A DNA stretch of 64,000 nt from Massariosphaeria phaeospora (Eukaryota > Ascomycota > Dothideomycetes > Pleosporales), in NCBI GenBank assembly GCA_011032825.1, contig JAADJZ010000032.1, positions 372,001 to 436,000 on the forward strand. The letters are read 5' to 3'. Numbering within the stretch: the first letter of the stretch is position 1; each line of letters opens with the position of its first letter. Shown here one piece after another: positions 10,803-22,264 of this stretch. The notes under the pieces were generated by a model. It ran no database searches. It had not been told where the DNA came from and was given only the letters and a program-made list of their open reading frames with translations. The position numbers and the translations under genes are program-made.

Positions 10803-11348
10803 GGCTGGGGATTGGTGTCGTTTGTGGTTTTGTAGGCCAATTCTCGAGAGATGATGTTGTATGGCTATATGAAAACCTGTGTTCGGTACATCAACTCGAA
10901 TGTATATGGCTTGGAGCTTTGCGCCGTGTCACAATTTTTTTGGCTTGATATGTTGACATGAAGAGATTAACGTTGGTCGAACAACGAGTGTCTAGATATG
11001 TAATTAGTCGTGGGCTTGATCAGGTATGGTGTAAGGTTCAATCTCACAAGGCTCGAAACGCTGCACCTCTCTGAGCACTCTATCCCTCTCATCTGAGGGT
11101 ATATGGATGGGAAACTTTCTCTGTTCACGAACGAGACGCTACGTCAATGTGCCTGCCTCGGCCCGCTAGTAAGCTGTCATTGGCTACAGTAGACGCGATT
11201 GGCGCCGCGGACGCGCACGCGGCACGCGTTTACGCCGACCTCATCCACCGCCGCTCAGCAGCCCGACGACTGTCACGACGCGCCATGCAGAGACGGCCCA
11301 ACCACTGCTCAACTGCTGGTGACTTGCGCCCTAGCAGCCGCCGCCGCC
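10803..11348. promoter_or_regulatory. divergent promoter hydrolase / SCC4
   Basis: A 546-bp region between divergent starts. Short frames occur but none is convincing. The ~150 bp before the SCC4 ATG is GC-rich and open in several frames; an upstream in-frame ATG at 11199 could extend SCC4 by 50 residues, but those look non-coding. Confidence 0.45.
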
Positions 11349-14174
11349 ATGGACCCACGGTATAATAACTGGCCCCCGCAAGGCTACGCGGCCGGCCAGT
11401 ACCCCCCTCCGGCGCAACAGAATGGCTATGCACCGAACGGCTATGCGATGCAGTATCCCCCGTATCCGCAACAGCCCATGGCCCAGCAGTTCTCACAGTC
11501 GCAGCCGCAATCTGTGCAAGGCCATCCTCGAGACGTGGTGCCGCCCCCGCGCCTGAGCCAGCCCGAGCGGCCAAACTATGACAGCGCCAGTGTTCAGCAA
11601 CGGCAGGCGCAACCGCAGGTCGTGATTCCCCCGCGCACCCCGAACGCCATGCCACACATGCAAAATCCGCATCCGCGCATTCGACAAGGGCAAGTGCCCC
11701 TCCAGCGGCCGGTCCAGCGAGGCAGTGGCGGAGGAGGGGCGCCGCAGCGCGATTCCATGCATGGTCAACCGCGACCGGCGGCCAACATACAGAATTCGAA
11801 CACGAACAGGAGCCTGAACATGAACACGCAGGCGCAGAACGGCACGCCGAAGCAGGGCCAGCAGTCACAGTCGTTCCAGGAGAACCAGCCGCGGCCACAG
11901 CAACGCCCCCAGAAGATGCCCGTCCCGAACCAGCACCAGCACCAGCACCACCAGAACCGCGCACCGCTGCAGCCGCAATTGACGCCGAAGCACCGCACGC
12001 CCTCGCAGCTCCACTCGCCCGCGAGCCAGCACCGGAGCCCCTCGCTGCCGCACTCGTCGTCGCAGCCGCGATCGCACCCCCAGGTCGTCATCAAGAAGGC
12101 TTCGCAGCAGAACCTGCACACGCCCACGAAGGCGCAGCATGCACACACGGCGAAGGCCCTCCCGGCCGACCTCAGGCTGCTGCTGCTTGCCACTGCCGAT
12201 GAGTACATCAACGCGGCACGGGGCCTGGGCTCGCGGGCGGCAATGTCGCAGCAGGCAGCCGACGTCCGCCAGTACCACAAGCTGATGGCCACTGGGCTCG
12301 CTTGCATGGACGCTGTGCTGAAGCGGTACAATCAGACACCGCGCGATGAGGCGAAGCTGAGGCTCAGGTATGCGAGTTTGCTTGTAGAAGAGACGGAGAA
12401 CAGTGTTATGATTGAAGATGTCATGACGAAAGGGGTATGGTACTCCTCATCCTCAGTGTTCTCCTGCCCCTGCTCACAGCCCTACAGATTGCACTGTGTA
12501 ACAGGAGCCGTCTCGTCGATCTGAGATACGCCATGCTGCATCTCCAAGCGCGCTACCAGTTCAAGAGCAATCACCGGGCCGCTCTCAAGTCGCTAGATCA
12601 ACCCATTCAAGAGACGGAGACGTTCCAACACATAGTCTGGGTATATGCGTTTCGCTTCCTCAAGGTCTCGCTCACATTGCAAATCCCTGGCCGCCCCGAG
12701 ATCTCTTCAGCACTCCAACAACTACACGCGATAGCCGCTCATGCAAAATCTCGTGGAGATCACGCCATCTTCGTCACATGCTCGGCCCTTGAGGCGATGA
12801 TCCACTTGCGGACCTCGGGCGCCGAGCATCTGGAGCATGCACAGCGCGCCATTGCTGCCGCTCGGAGTCTTCAGCTGCAAACGTCTGTCAAGCAACTTGG
12901 GCAGATTGCTGTCCTGATTGACAGCGTGGATGTTGCCTGTGGCATTCAGCAAGGGCAGGCTAATGACAAGAAGATGCTGGCGCTGCAGGAAAAGGTCGAT
13001 ACAGATCGCGGTCCCGAGGATGGTGTCTTCTCCGTTCTCATCGAAAAGAGCACGGGTGGTGGTCTCACGTCTGCTACTGGTGGTGTCTTCCGGAAGTCCC
13101 AGGACGGCAAAGATGAACTTGTTTTCTCGTGGTTACCCAAAGCCGACCTCAAGACCCTTGCGTACTACCTTAGCGGCATGACGTGCCTGCCTGAGGACAA
13201 GGGCGCGAGTTACTTGCAGGAAGGGTTCAAGCTTACTCAACGTAAGTGTTGCTCATGTTTCTGTTTGCCTCTTGCTAATCATCCTAGACTGCTTGCAACG
13301 CCCCTCTACTTATAGAGTGTCCATTCCTCAGTATCTCAATCAAAGAAACTGGATGAAAGCCCTAAACTGGCATGTGACCTTTGCGCTCGGTATCCTCGCG
13401 TGCTTCAAGGAAGATATACCGACTGGTAGTCAGTTTCTGCAGACTCTTCAGCGGCAAAAAGGTCAATTCCCGTTTCACGGCAACGAAAGCTTTGCCCGGC
13501 AGCTTTCGTATCTTTCTGGTATTCTGGACCAAGCTGCGGGTTCGACAGACCTTGCCCTGCGTGCGTATTCCAGCCCGCTGTTCAATCTCCCCGACGCGGG
13601 TGCCCATCTCGATCTGAAAACAGACATCTCCATTCTCGCCGCGATGAACCGCCTCCTGATCCTCCGGGACCCCACACACCCCTCCCACTACCTCACGCAA
13701 GTTCTCTTCGCGCAGCTCGCCCCGCTCTGCACCGAGCACCCCAACCAGTACATCGCCGCCGCCTTCGGCATCATGCGCGCAATCATCAACTCAGACAACA
13801 CGATCAACCGGCAAAAGACGCTCATCCACGGCGCGCTGACCAAGGCGCAAGCCACCAAGAACAACCAGTTCATGACGCTGTGTCTGTGCTACATGGCCAG
13901 CCGCTTCTTCCAGGACCAGGTCGGCGCCCAGCCGATTAAGAGCGCGCGCGCGGCGCGCAGCGTCTCGCGACAGGGTCGCAGTAGCCTGTGGCAGGCGGTC
14001 GCGTATGGGCTGTGCGTTAATACGTTTCGGAGGAATGGGCTGGAGGAGGATGCGAGGGCGTGTGGGCTGGCGCTGGAGGAGCTGAGGCCGAGGTTGCTGC
14101 CGGTGTCGGGCGGTGGTGGGGCTGCAGCTTGTGTTGTTGGCAAGACAGATGGCGATGTTGATATGATGGGTTAG
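11349..14174 (+). CDS. SCC4: cohesin loading factor Scc4/Mau2
   Basis: Three exons (11349-12434, 12488-13241, 13288-14174) encode 908 residues. About 260 N-terminal residues are disordered and rich in Gln, Pro, His and Asn. The conserved body then begins LPADLRLLLLATADEYINAAR and continues with QYHKLMATGLACMDAVLK, EAKLRLRYASLLVEETEN, NRSRLVDLRYAMLHL and FQHIVWVYAFRFLKVSL, the TPR superhelix of Scc4/Mau2. This protein pairs with Scc2/NIPBL to load cohesin on chromatin. The C-terminus has further helices ending in a Gly-rich tail. The start was set at the ATG directly preceding the low-complexity region. Both introns are about 50 bp. Confidence 0.9.
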
Positions 14175-14785
14175 GTGAGGGAGTGAGTGGGTGAGTGGGT
14201 GAGGGCGAGTTCGGGGGGCTTTCTTTGCGTGTCGTACGGTACGGAGAGAATAGTGAAGGGAGCATTTGAAGGCGTTGTCTGTGAAGCAGCACTACTATCC
14301 TCGCATGTCCACATGCGGTGTGCTTGTACATGTACTCGGGGTTTCTTTTCTTTCCTCTTTGTTGTTCTTTTCTATCATATGATATGGGGGCGATACGGTA
14401 TGGTACGCATGCATGCATCTACGCGTGGAGCATGGAGCATTCATTCATGGGGGCGAAAAAAAGCGTGGTGTAGGTGGGTGGCATGCCGTGGCGTGGCGTG
14501 GCGGTAGGAAAAGGGATGGAGGGGTGCTGCTTTCTACATAGATATATATGTATGTGCATGTGTAGCGTTATAATTGTGCGTTGAAGAGAGGAGTTGGTGT
14601 ATTTGTCTATTGATCAGTCTATTTATCAGTCGATCGACTACCAACTACCGCGATATTTCCACTAGGTAAGAGGTGTGTGCCTCTTATACAGGGGTAACCG
14701 TTTCAATTGGCAGAGCAGATGGGCTCTAAGATGGCATCTGAAATGGCCGCCGAGATGGGGAGCCGGCGCCCGAAGATTCAAGAGG

Positions 14786-15084
14786 CCCTATATAGGTAGG
14801 TAGCTTAGCTCTACGCCCTCTTGTCTCGCATATTACCTTACTTATTACCTCGTCCATTTCCTTCATCTCTTTCATCTCCTCCATGTCGTCCACCTGCACT
14901 ACGACTGCTCCGCCATCTACTCTCTGCGCAATCTCTCTCACACTGAGTAGGCGTAGGCAATTGCTTACTAATTAAGTACTATCTTGACTTGCATGACGCA
15001 GGTAGCAGACAGAGCAAGTGGATAAGATGGAGGAGATGAAGGAGATGGGCCAGATAATGGGCAAGTTGATGACGATGTTGTAGA
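14786..15084. repeat. inverted pair of Glu/Met-rich coding-like segments
   Basis: On the minus strand about 14840-14945 reads VDDMEEMKEMKEMDEV. On the plus strand about 15000-15084 reads VDKMEEMKEMGQIMGK and ends in a stop. The two are related copies in opposite orientation separated by about 60 bp. A plus-strand segment just upstream (14707-14796) is also coding-like (MGSKMASEMAAEMGS) and ends at a GTAGGT donor-like site. No complete gene model could be joined in frame, so this may be a duplicated and inverted gene fragment. Confidence 0.4.
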
Positions 15085-15238
15085 GTGAAGAAGTGGTGTT
15101 TTGTGTAATTTTTACCTAGGGGTTTCACTCTGTTCTAGTCTGCTCTTACTCTACTTACTTGGGAATTGAATAGTAGTGAAGGAAGAGTCGATGGTTGTTT
15201 GGTTGGCTTTGGTTTGGTTGGTTTCGGAGGGAGGGAGT

Positions 15239-15291
15239 GCCCGGATTATATGATCGGGGGGAGAGAGAGCCCGGATTATCTGATGGGCGGG
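15239..15291. repeat. two-copy direct repeat, 30-bp period
   Basis: GCCCGGATTATATGATCGGG at 15239 and GCCCGGATTATCTGATGGGC at 15269 are near-identical copies 30 bases apart in a G-rich stretch. No coding role is seen. Confidence 0.6.
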
Positions 15292-15797
15292 CGCAATGGA
15301 TGGATTTCCAATCCGATCTCTCAATCCGATTTCTCAATCAGCTCAAGGAGTAGTCCTAGTTAGCAATCAATCCGTATTTACGGTGTTCCCAATCTAGCTA
15401 CTAGTTTAGTTTAGTTTAGTTTAGCTACTAGCTATATGGCGCTCTAGTTATGTAGCGTCACAGACTACTAGCCTCCTCTCCTCCGTTGCGTGGCTGAGGT
15501 GTATTTCTAAGCTATCTAGTAAGTTGAGCTTGCTTGGGAAGTTTACAAATGCAGCTGTTGTCCAGCTTTTTCTCTGTCGATATCTCTGTTCGTCTTTTCA
15601 CACTGACTGCTGGATCTTAAGTTAGCCATCTCATCTCCACCTTGCGGACCGTCCTTGTATCGAATCCATATTTCCCGTTCAAAGCTAAGCTAAGCTACCT
15701 ACCTACCTACCTAGTCCTGTCTGCACAAACTCACCCAACCCGCACCAGACCAATCCACATCACACCACTCCATCTATCTATCTCTCATATCAACATC

Positions 15798-17087
15798 ATG
15801 TCTGCATCTCCTCCTCCTCCTCCTCCCCCAGCCCAAGTCGCCGACCCGCACTTCTACACACGCATGCATCAGTTCACGCCCTCTATGCGCCGCGCCGTGT
15901 ACCCCGCCATCGAAGCAAGCAATCCGCAGAACAGCGTGCAAGGGCTGAGTGTGCTTGTTACGGGGGCAACAAGGGGTATTGGCAAGGTGAGTGGACCTTC
16001 TCCTTCTCCTTTTCCTCCTCCTTTCTTCTTCTTCATCTTCTTCTCCTCCTTCATCTTCATCTCCCAACTAACCCCCCACCCAGGCCATCGCCCTCGCCTG
16101 GGCCCAAGCCGGCGCCTCACGCATCGCCATCACCGGCCGCGACGCCTCTCTGCTCGCCGCCGTCTCCGCACAGATCACCGCCATAGCGCCGTCCACGACT
16201 GTTTTCGCGGCGGTCGCAGACGCGGGCGACGAGGCGGCGACGCGCAAGCTGTGGGCGGATGTGCAGGCGGCTATTGGTCGAGTTGATGTGCTTGTTTGTA
16301 ACGCTGGCGTCTTTAGCGAGGGCCAGGCGGATTTCCCGGTGCTGGGCGTCATGGAGCCGGGGCGCTGGTGGGCGGATTTTGTAAGTGGCGTGGCGTGGCA
16401 TTCTGTTTTTTGTGCCTGTCCAGTTACTGCGCTCGCCTCGGTCGAGCGGCAGTGGTTGATTGATCGAATCTCAGGCATGCTGACCAACGGGATAGGAAGT
16501 CAATGTGCGCGGCCCCTATCTGCACATCTACTCGTTCCTACAGCAGTTTCGCACCCCCAACGACGGCATCCAGCAGCCCACGGGCACGGTCATCGTAGTG
16601 ACCTCGGGCGCGGGAGCGCTGACGATGCCGGGCATGTCGGCGTATTCGATTAGCAAGTTGGCGGATCTGAGGCTGTCGCAGTTTTTGCACGCGGGTAAGT
16701 AAATGTAACCCCTATTTCACTCGTCTTCACTCAACTCCACCCCCTCCCCTCTTGTTACACACCTGACCATTCTGACTCACACCCTCCCTCCCAGAGCACC
16801 CCACCCTCCGCACCTTCGCCCTGCACCCCGGCATGGCGCCCACCGACATGGCGCCGCCGCGCTTCGCGGCGCTGAACCTCGACCCGCCGGAACTCGCGGC
16901 CGGGCTGACGCTGTATATGGCGCAGCCGCGCGCCGACTTCCTGCGCGGAAGGTATGTGTCGGTGAATTGGGATGTCGAGGAGATGGAAAGGCATAGCGGG
17001 GAGATTGTGGAGAAGGGGTTGCTGGGGTTTGTGGGTGTGAAGGGCGAGTTTGGGGCGGAGGGGCATGGGTTTGAGGGGGAGGCGTGA
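15798..17087 (+). CDS. short-chain dehydrogenase/reductase
   Basis: Four exons (15798-15986, 16084-16380, 16496-16694, 16795-17087) encode 325 residues. The Rossmann cofactor motif TGATRGIG is at 55-62, NAG at 136-138, a catalytic Ser at about 199, and the YxxxK pair Tyr212/Lys216 in AYSISK. This is a classical NAD(P)-dependent SDR. The substrate cannot be read from sequence. The N-terminus has a run of seven prolines from a CCTCCT repeat, and there is no targeting signal. Intron 1 is an extreme polypyrimidine tract (CT/CTT-rich). All four exons join in frame at GT..AG sites. No pathway partner is adjacent. Confidence 0.85.
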
Positions 17088-17727
17088 GGGCACTGAGGGG
17101 GTGGATCGCGCTGTCATCCTCTGAACGAATCATCTCGATTGGTCTGGATGGTGATGTCGTAGAGTCGTATAGTTCAGCATTCTGTGGTTCAATTGGGATA
17201 TCTTTCTTGGTACTTGCTAGTTCGTCATCCGTTGTGACGCTTAAAGTTCGTGCCTTGAATATTTCGTCTTTCGCCGGATTCCCATCTTGAAACTCCCGAT
17301 TTTGTGGAAATTCTTTTTGATGCACTCTTTCCTCCTCTTCTCTTTAGCAACTTTGCCGCCTTCTCCCCTTCATATCCAGCCTTTTGCAATATGAAAAATA
17401 GCAGCCTTCATCTTTGTCGTCACGCGCTCATCAATTTCTCTTCTCAACCCTCTTCGTTGAACGACTGCTATCATTGGCCGCCGCCATCCTTCGCGAGAGA
17501 TCACTTTTCGAGTCTCGTAGATCCTAACAAAGCTCATTGAGTTGAGGCTGTAGGAATGGCCATTTCCCTTTCTCGGTTTTCGGAAGTTGGATCTTCTTTC
17601 CGCTGCCGGTGGAGGAGCAATATGACACGAGCTAGCTCTTCATCGAACACTCCTGTTTCGCCAATATTAAACATTAGATACGACTTACTTGACTGCATGA
17701 AAAAGATTCCAACCCACTCTCTTGCAT
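17088..17727. other. convergent intergenic region
   Basis: A 640-bp spacer between the SDR and a convergent membrane protein gene. The sequence shifts to T-rich after about 17280. No gene is supported. Confidence 0.5.
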
Positions 17728-18406
17728 TTACATAACTTCCACGTTCTGCTCCTGCCCCACCCCTCGCCGCTCTCCCAACTCACGCATCGCATTCGGATTC
17801 TTACTCTCCATCCTCCGTCGATGCACCGCCACTGCCGAGTATGCCGCATAGAACATATACAAAATCACGACAAGGTACCGCAGCACGGTCCCCGCCATCG
17901 CGAGCTCGTCCGTGCTAAGCTCGTCCGCGTAACCGTTTTCTTGCCCTATGATCACGATCTGGCAGATTATCGCGTTGGCCAGCCATATGGCGAACATGAA
18001 GAGAGATGTGCACAATGCCGCTACTGGGCGCATCTTTTGCTTGTAGATTAGAAAGTGGTGGATGGGGAGATGGAGGACCTCGAGGAGGAGGGCAAATGCG
18101 AGGATGGCGAAATGGGTGCTGCAGGGTCAGAGTTAGTGAATGGCCTTGGCGAGATGTTAGAGGGGTTGAGGAATGTACGTACGCGCCGGATGAGGACCAG
18201 CGCCAGTCGGGGTATGGGGGGCTCGGGGATTTGCCGCCGGAGAGGCGGTTGGGGTATTGCGCCCAGTAGCGGTCGTATGTGTCTGAGTCTCTTTTGCCGA
18301 GACTGAGTTCGGCGATGAAGAGAATCCAGAGAAGGGCGACGAAGAAGGTGATGATGAGAAGAGATGGAGAGCCCGGGGTAGATGAATAGCCGTGCGGCAG
18401 ACCCAT
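17728..18406 (-). CDS. four-span membrane protein of unknown function
   Basis: Two exons (18406-18183, 18118-17728) encode 204 residues. Four hydrophobic segments are clear: SLLIITFFVALLWILFI, FAILAFALLLEVLHL, a long span after MRPVAAL, and LRYLVVILYMFYAAYSAV. The topology resembles MARVEL-type or similar fungal tetraspan proteins, but no family motif is recognised. The start is the ATG at 18406; the frame extends upstream only by non-ATG codons. The 64-bp intron has donor GTACGT and acceptor CTGCAG. The C-terminal ~35 residues are charged and probably cytoplasmic. Confidence 0.7.
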
Positions 18407-19900
18407 GGCTATGTTGATTGTAAGGAAATGGGGAAGTAAGGTTTGGTAAAGGAAATCGTTGCAGCCCCAAGATGAGTACGTCAAAGAGAAATTATGATAC
18501 TGAGTTAATCAGCTTGATGACTTGTGAGGACGAACTCCACTTATGCTTCGGGGCCGGCAATTGGTTCAGGAATCCTTTGAAAAGTGGGCTGATTCCAATA
18601 CGAGACGGAGACCGCCCCATGACCCTCAAGCGAACACCACTGCCACTGCCAAGGTGATGTTCCCATATACCTAGATTTGGAAAGACACTGTTTGCCCTTA
18701 TCGGGCTAGCACCTCCATTGCCTCCACGGCTCTAGTTAGATACGAGATTTACCACCTAGCGTCCCAAATCAACTCATGGTGGAGATGATCTAGCGAAGGA
18801 CAGGCTATGATTAAGGTTGCACCGCCACCCGTTTGCCAAGGATGACCGAAAAGCTTCGGTGTACAAGTATGCCTTGGGCGCATGCAGACTTCCATAGATG
18901 GAATCCTTGAACAAATGAATGTTGCACTGAATTGAAGTCATTCGAGTGGTCCATATGGCAGCTCGGGTAAGGGCTCCATGCAGGAGTCGTTAGTGCGCTG
19001 CCGGAGTTGCATTCTCCATATCGTCATTCCGAGAATGATACTGGGCTGTGCCTCGTCCCTCGTGTCGAAGGTGGCGGAGCAATCCGCAGCTGCTCCCGAA
19101 TGCCTAATCACCAAAAGATACCTGGAAGGTAATAGGAAATAATAATGGTAAAGAGTTAGTGGTGTTTGAACACAATAGTATTTGCATAGTGGGGTGAAGT
19201 GTCGTTGGGACAGTGAGGGGCATGAAGACGTTTCGAGGCTAGCAACTCATGCTATTGTACCGGTACCGGTACACCCGATTCAATTACCGTAGGCCTACAA
19301 CCGAAATCCGACCACTGTGCAAGCGTCAACTACCTACTCTTCCATCCCGACCACATCTTCGTACACGTTCTATCCACTGTGGCAAAGATTTTCTCTGTTG
19401 AGACCTCTCGTGTTTAGCTTGATGGAGTTATCAATATGTGCGGTACGGAATCGCGATAGCTAGCGGCGACTTCACTAAACGACTCTGATGAGGCACGGCG
19501 ATACTGCAGCAAGCACAAAGTCTGCCGATCAGTGGACTAAAATCAATCCGGGTACAATGGCTTCTCGATGGCTTCTTGATGGCTTCTCCCTTGCTTGCGA
19601 GGCGTATCTTGGGCTGAATCTTACTAATACTCCGGTGAGCGAAAAGCCCAACGCCTCGTCCTAAGACATGACATCTAAGACCTACAAAAGGTGGACACTG
19701 CGACTCTTCTCTGAGATTCCTCAATGTCCGATTATGTGCAAAGATGACCGCCCATGCCGGTCAAGAGAACATCGCAGCAGGGCCCTGGAAAGACTATGCA
19801 TCAAACAGTAACCCAGCCTTTCGGTCGACAAGGCTGAGCCACTCTTGCTGACAAACTTCCTGTAGGAAGTTACATCCTGTGGAGAGAACAGACGACGGTT
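18407..19900. other. gene-free stretch with a perfect 18-bp palindrome
   Basis: About 1.5 kb with no supported gene; frames are short and unlike protein. The one structured item is TGTACCGGTACCGGTACA at 19256-19273, a perfect 18-bp palindrome. The final 200 bases lead into the 615-residue gene. Confidence 0.5.
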
Positions 19901-21806
19901 ATGACTTCGATCGCTGTGGCGGTAACTCTTACACTCACTTCCCCGCGCTTCTTAGTGCTTCTCAGGCGATTAGTCCTGCATAACACGAAAAGAAAACCTC
20001 CAGCGATCCCATTACAGAACCGATCCCGTGGTGCCGAAATCGCGGAGACGGTCAACGAAGCCCTCGACAATGACCCTGCAGTTGAAAGAGCAGCCTTTCG
20101 AATCTGGGCAGATTACGTCTGTATCGGAAGAATACAGCTCCCTACATCTCTTCGCTCGCCCCTCTCAAGCTGCCTATCAGGCCCAATAGATAACTTCAAA
20201 AACGATCCACTCCGTACCACAATGTTCGCCTTTACAAGTGCGACCCTATTCACGCTCTTTGTGTGCTACCAAGCCATTGCTGTATGCGCAAATCGCATCG
20301 TCGGCCCCGGAATTGCCACGTCGGCGAATCCACATGCTGGCGCTTGGTACCCAGGCATTCTGGACCGGTCGCTAATGGAAAACACCTCGACCTTCCCAGC
20401 CATGACCGACTTCCACACCGAGCTAATGTTCAAAGCTGTTGCATACGCGGACAATTGCTATACGACAAAAGGTACAGAGAGAGAATGTGGACTATTCTAC
20501 AGGCCAAGAATCGATTATCAAGAGACACACAACGCCAGCTGCCCATTCGAAGACGAAATGTGTTTAATCGGCCGTAACGGCGCCTATGAGCTAGATACAC
20601 GGTTTCTGGATGCGAAAATCCTAGGTATCAATGATAAGCATACGGTTAGTTTCAGACTGAGAAAAGTCTGCGCTCCCCTAACGACCCGCGAGAGATTTGT
20701 ACAAGTGACTCCGACAGGTGGGAATGGCGCTGCTGTCGTCGAGTATCACTATGGAGATGGGTGGGGTATAATTCGGGAAGGGAATCAGACTTTTCGGGAA
20801 CTCGTCCCAAGCCCCAAAGCGATGCAGCATGATCAGCCACACTACTTCATTAAGTGAGTTGGTTGCAGCTGATTCATGACCTACCTGATTAGCGACTGAC
20901 ATACATGCCAGGGAGATCGAAGGCAGTACCATAGAACTCCCAGGCGTGAGACCAGTGGGTTGGTGGATTCCCGAACTGCACACACCCAACAGCAAAGTCA
21001 CGCTCTACTTGATCCGCCCGATCAATCTCCTCTACCCCCGCGAAAGCCACGATCCGATATTCCCAGCAACCATACCTTCAGGCCGGATGGGAAGCGGCGA
21101 TCCTCTCTTCTCCAGCCCACACCACCACTCCACGGTCCTAGCTTGCGCCGACAGCATTGAGCTCCGACACCCAACTACGAATGCAACATGGCACCCGCGG
21201 TATCAAAACCTCTCCGCGCTCGAGCTCCCCGAGTGGAGAGCCCAGGACGTATCCGCGAGTCTCCACATGCTCAACGCGTCGTACCTCGCGCCATCGTACC
21301 CCTTTGCCATGTACTCGTCGCTCTCGGCACACTTCAACGCGCCGCGCCGCATCCAGTCGTTCTCTAGCTCGCCGCTCGATGCTGAGCAGTGGAAACTGGA
21401 GGTCCGGAAGATGTTCAACACGCAGCTCGCACTGCTGCAGTTTCGCGTACTGGGCATTGCAGAAGGCCTCGGACATGACTTGCCGCACGCGAAAAATAGG
21501 TTGGGGCAGTATGGCGTCGATGCGAGGGGCAAGATTATGTTTCCGGTGAGCGGCTGGAAGAACGTCAATGTTGCAGAGATGATGGCGTTCTTGGGTGCGT
21601 GTGCTGCGTTGTGGATTGTTACGATCGAGATTGGCGATGTGTTGTTGTTGGTGTGGGTATGGGCGGAGATAATTGTGCCTCTCTGGCGCGGTGTGAAGCG
21701 GAAGTTCGGTGAGTATCAACGGATGGCGGCGAGCTTGGATTTCACAAGGATGAATCGGGGGATCGATAGGTTGGTGGAAACGGTCAGGGGATTTTACCAG
21801 ACTTGA
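19901..21806 (+). CDS. large membrane-anchored protein of unknown function
   Basis: Two exons (19901-20853, 20912-21806) encode 615 residues. A basic N-terminal region precedes a hydrophobic span at about 108-130, and a second long hydrophobic region (VAEMMAFLGACAALWIVTIE onward) lies near 540-580. Between them is a probably extracytoplasmic domain of about 400 residues with paired cysteines (CYTTKGTEREC, CPFEDEMCLIG) and several N-glycosylation sites (NTS, NAS, NQT, NAT, NLS). I recall similar architectures among uncharacterised Pezizomycotina proteins but recognise no named domain. The N-terminal hydrophobic stretch at residues 3-26 may be a further span. The 58-bp intron splits a Lys codon. 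Confidence 0.7.
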
Positions 21807-22264
21807 TGTTCGTGGTTTGGGCACGATTCCAGTTTCTTGTCAGAGGATCTATGCCGGACTTGAGACTCGGGAGAACCAACCTCGATGACAGAAAAGGCGT
21901 GAGCTTCGTCAAGTCAATGGGAGGTATCGGATCCCAAGGCGAGGTAACAGCTGCATTGCGTTGGTGGATCTGCCGTCATTGACTTGTGTTCTGAATGAAA
22001 AGAGATTCGGCTACATGCGACATGCTCCACTGAGAGATATACTAGAAAGTTCAAGTTCGAAGGGAGCATTCCGGAGATCAATCGGAGATTCACGACCGAG
22101 TCAGTCCGACATGATCCGTTTATTTCCATTACTCGCACGACTGGGCTCCTTACTACTTAGTAACTTTACGCCCTGCTGCAAGGTGAAAAGCAGCAAAATC
22201 TTGCTGCATCCTGCCTCCATATGATTCCCTTTGAATTGAGATCGGAGTGACTGCAGCAGTAAAC
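21807..22264. promoter_or_regulatory. intergenic, P450 promoter region
   Basis: A 458-bp spacer between two tandem plus-strand genes. No gene and no distinctive motif are seen. Confidence 0.4.

Larger units (their letters stand above)
14175..15797. other. long intergenic region with inverted and direct repeats
   Basis: No intact gene is supported over 1.6 kb. The first 400 bases hold GTGAG, ATGCATGC and GGCGTG simple repeats. The middle holds an inverted pair of Glu/Met-rich coding-like segments and the right part a 30-bp direct repeat, described separately. Five-base AGTTT repeats lie near 15403-15425. The last 200 bases are the CT-rich SDR promoter and leader. Confidence 0.55.

Noticed and set aside
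11230..12331. Long minus-strand frames of 244 and 188 codons
   Set aside because: They are antisense shadows of the Gln/Pro-rich SCC4 exon 1 and have skewed Cys, Trp, Ala and Arg content.
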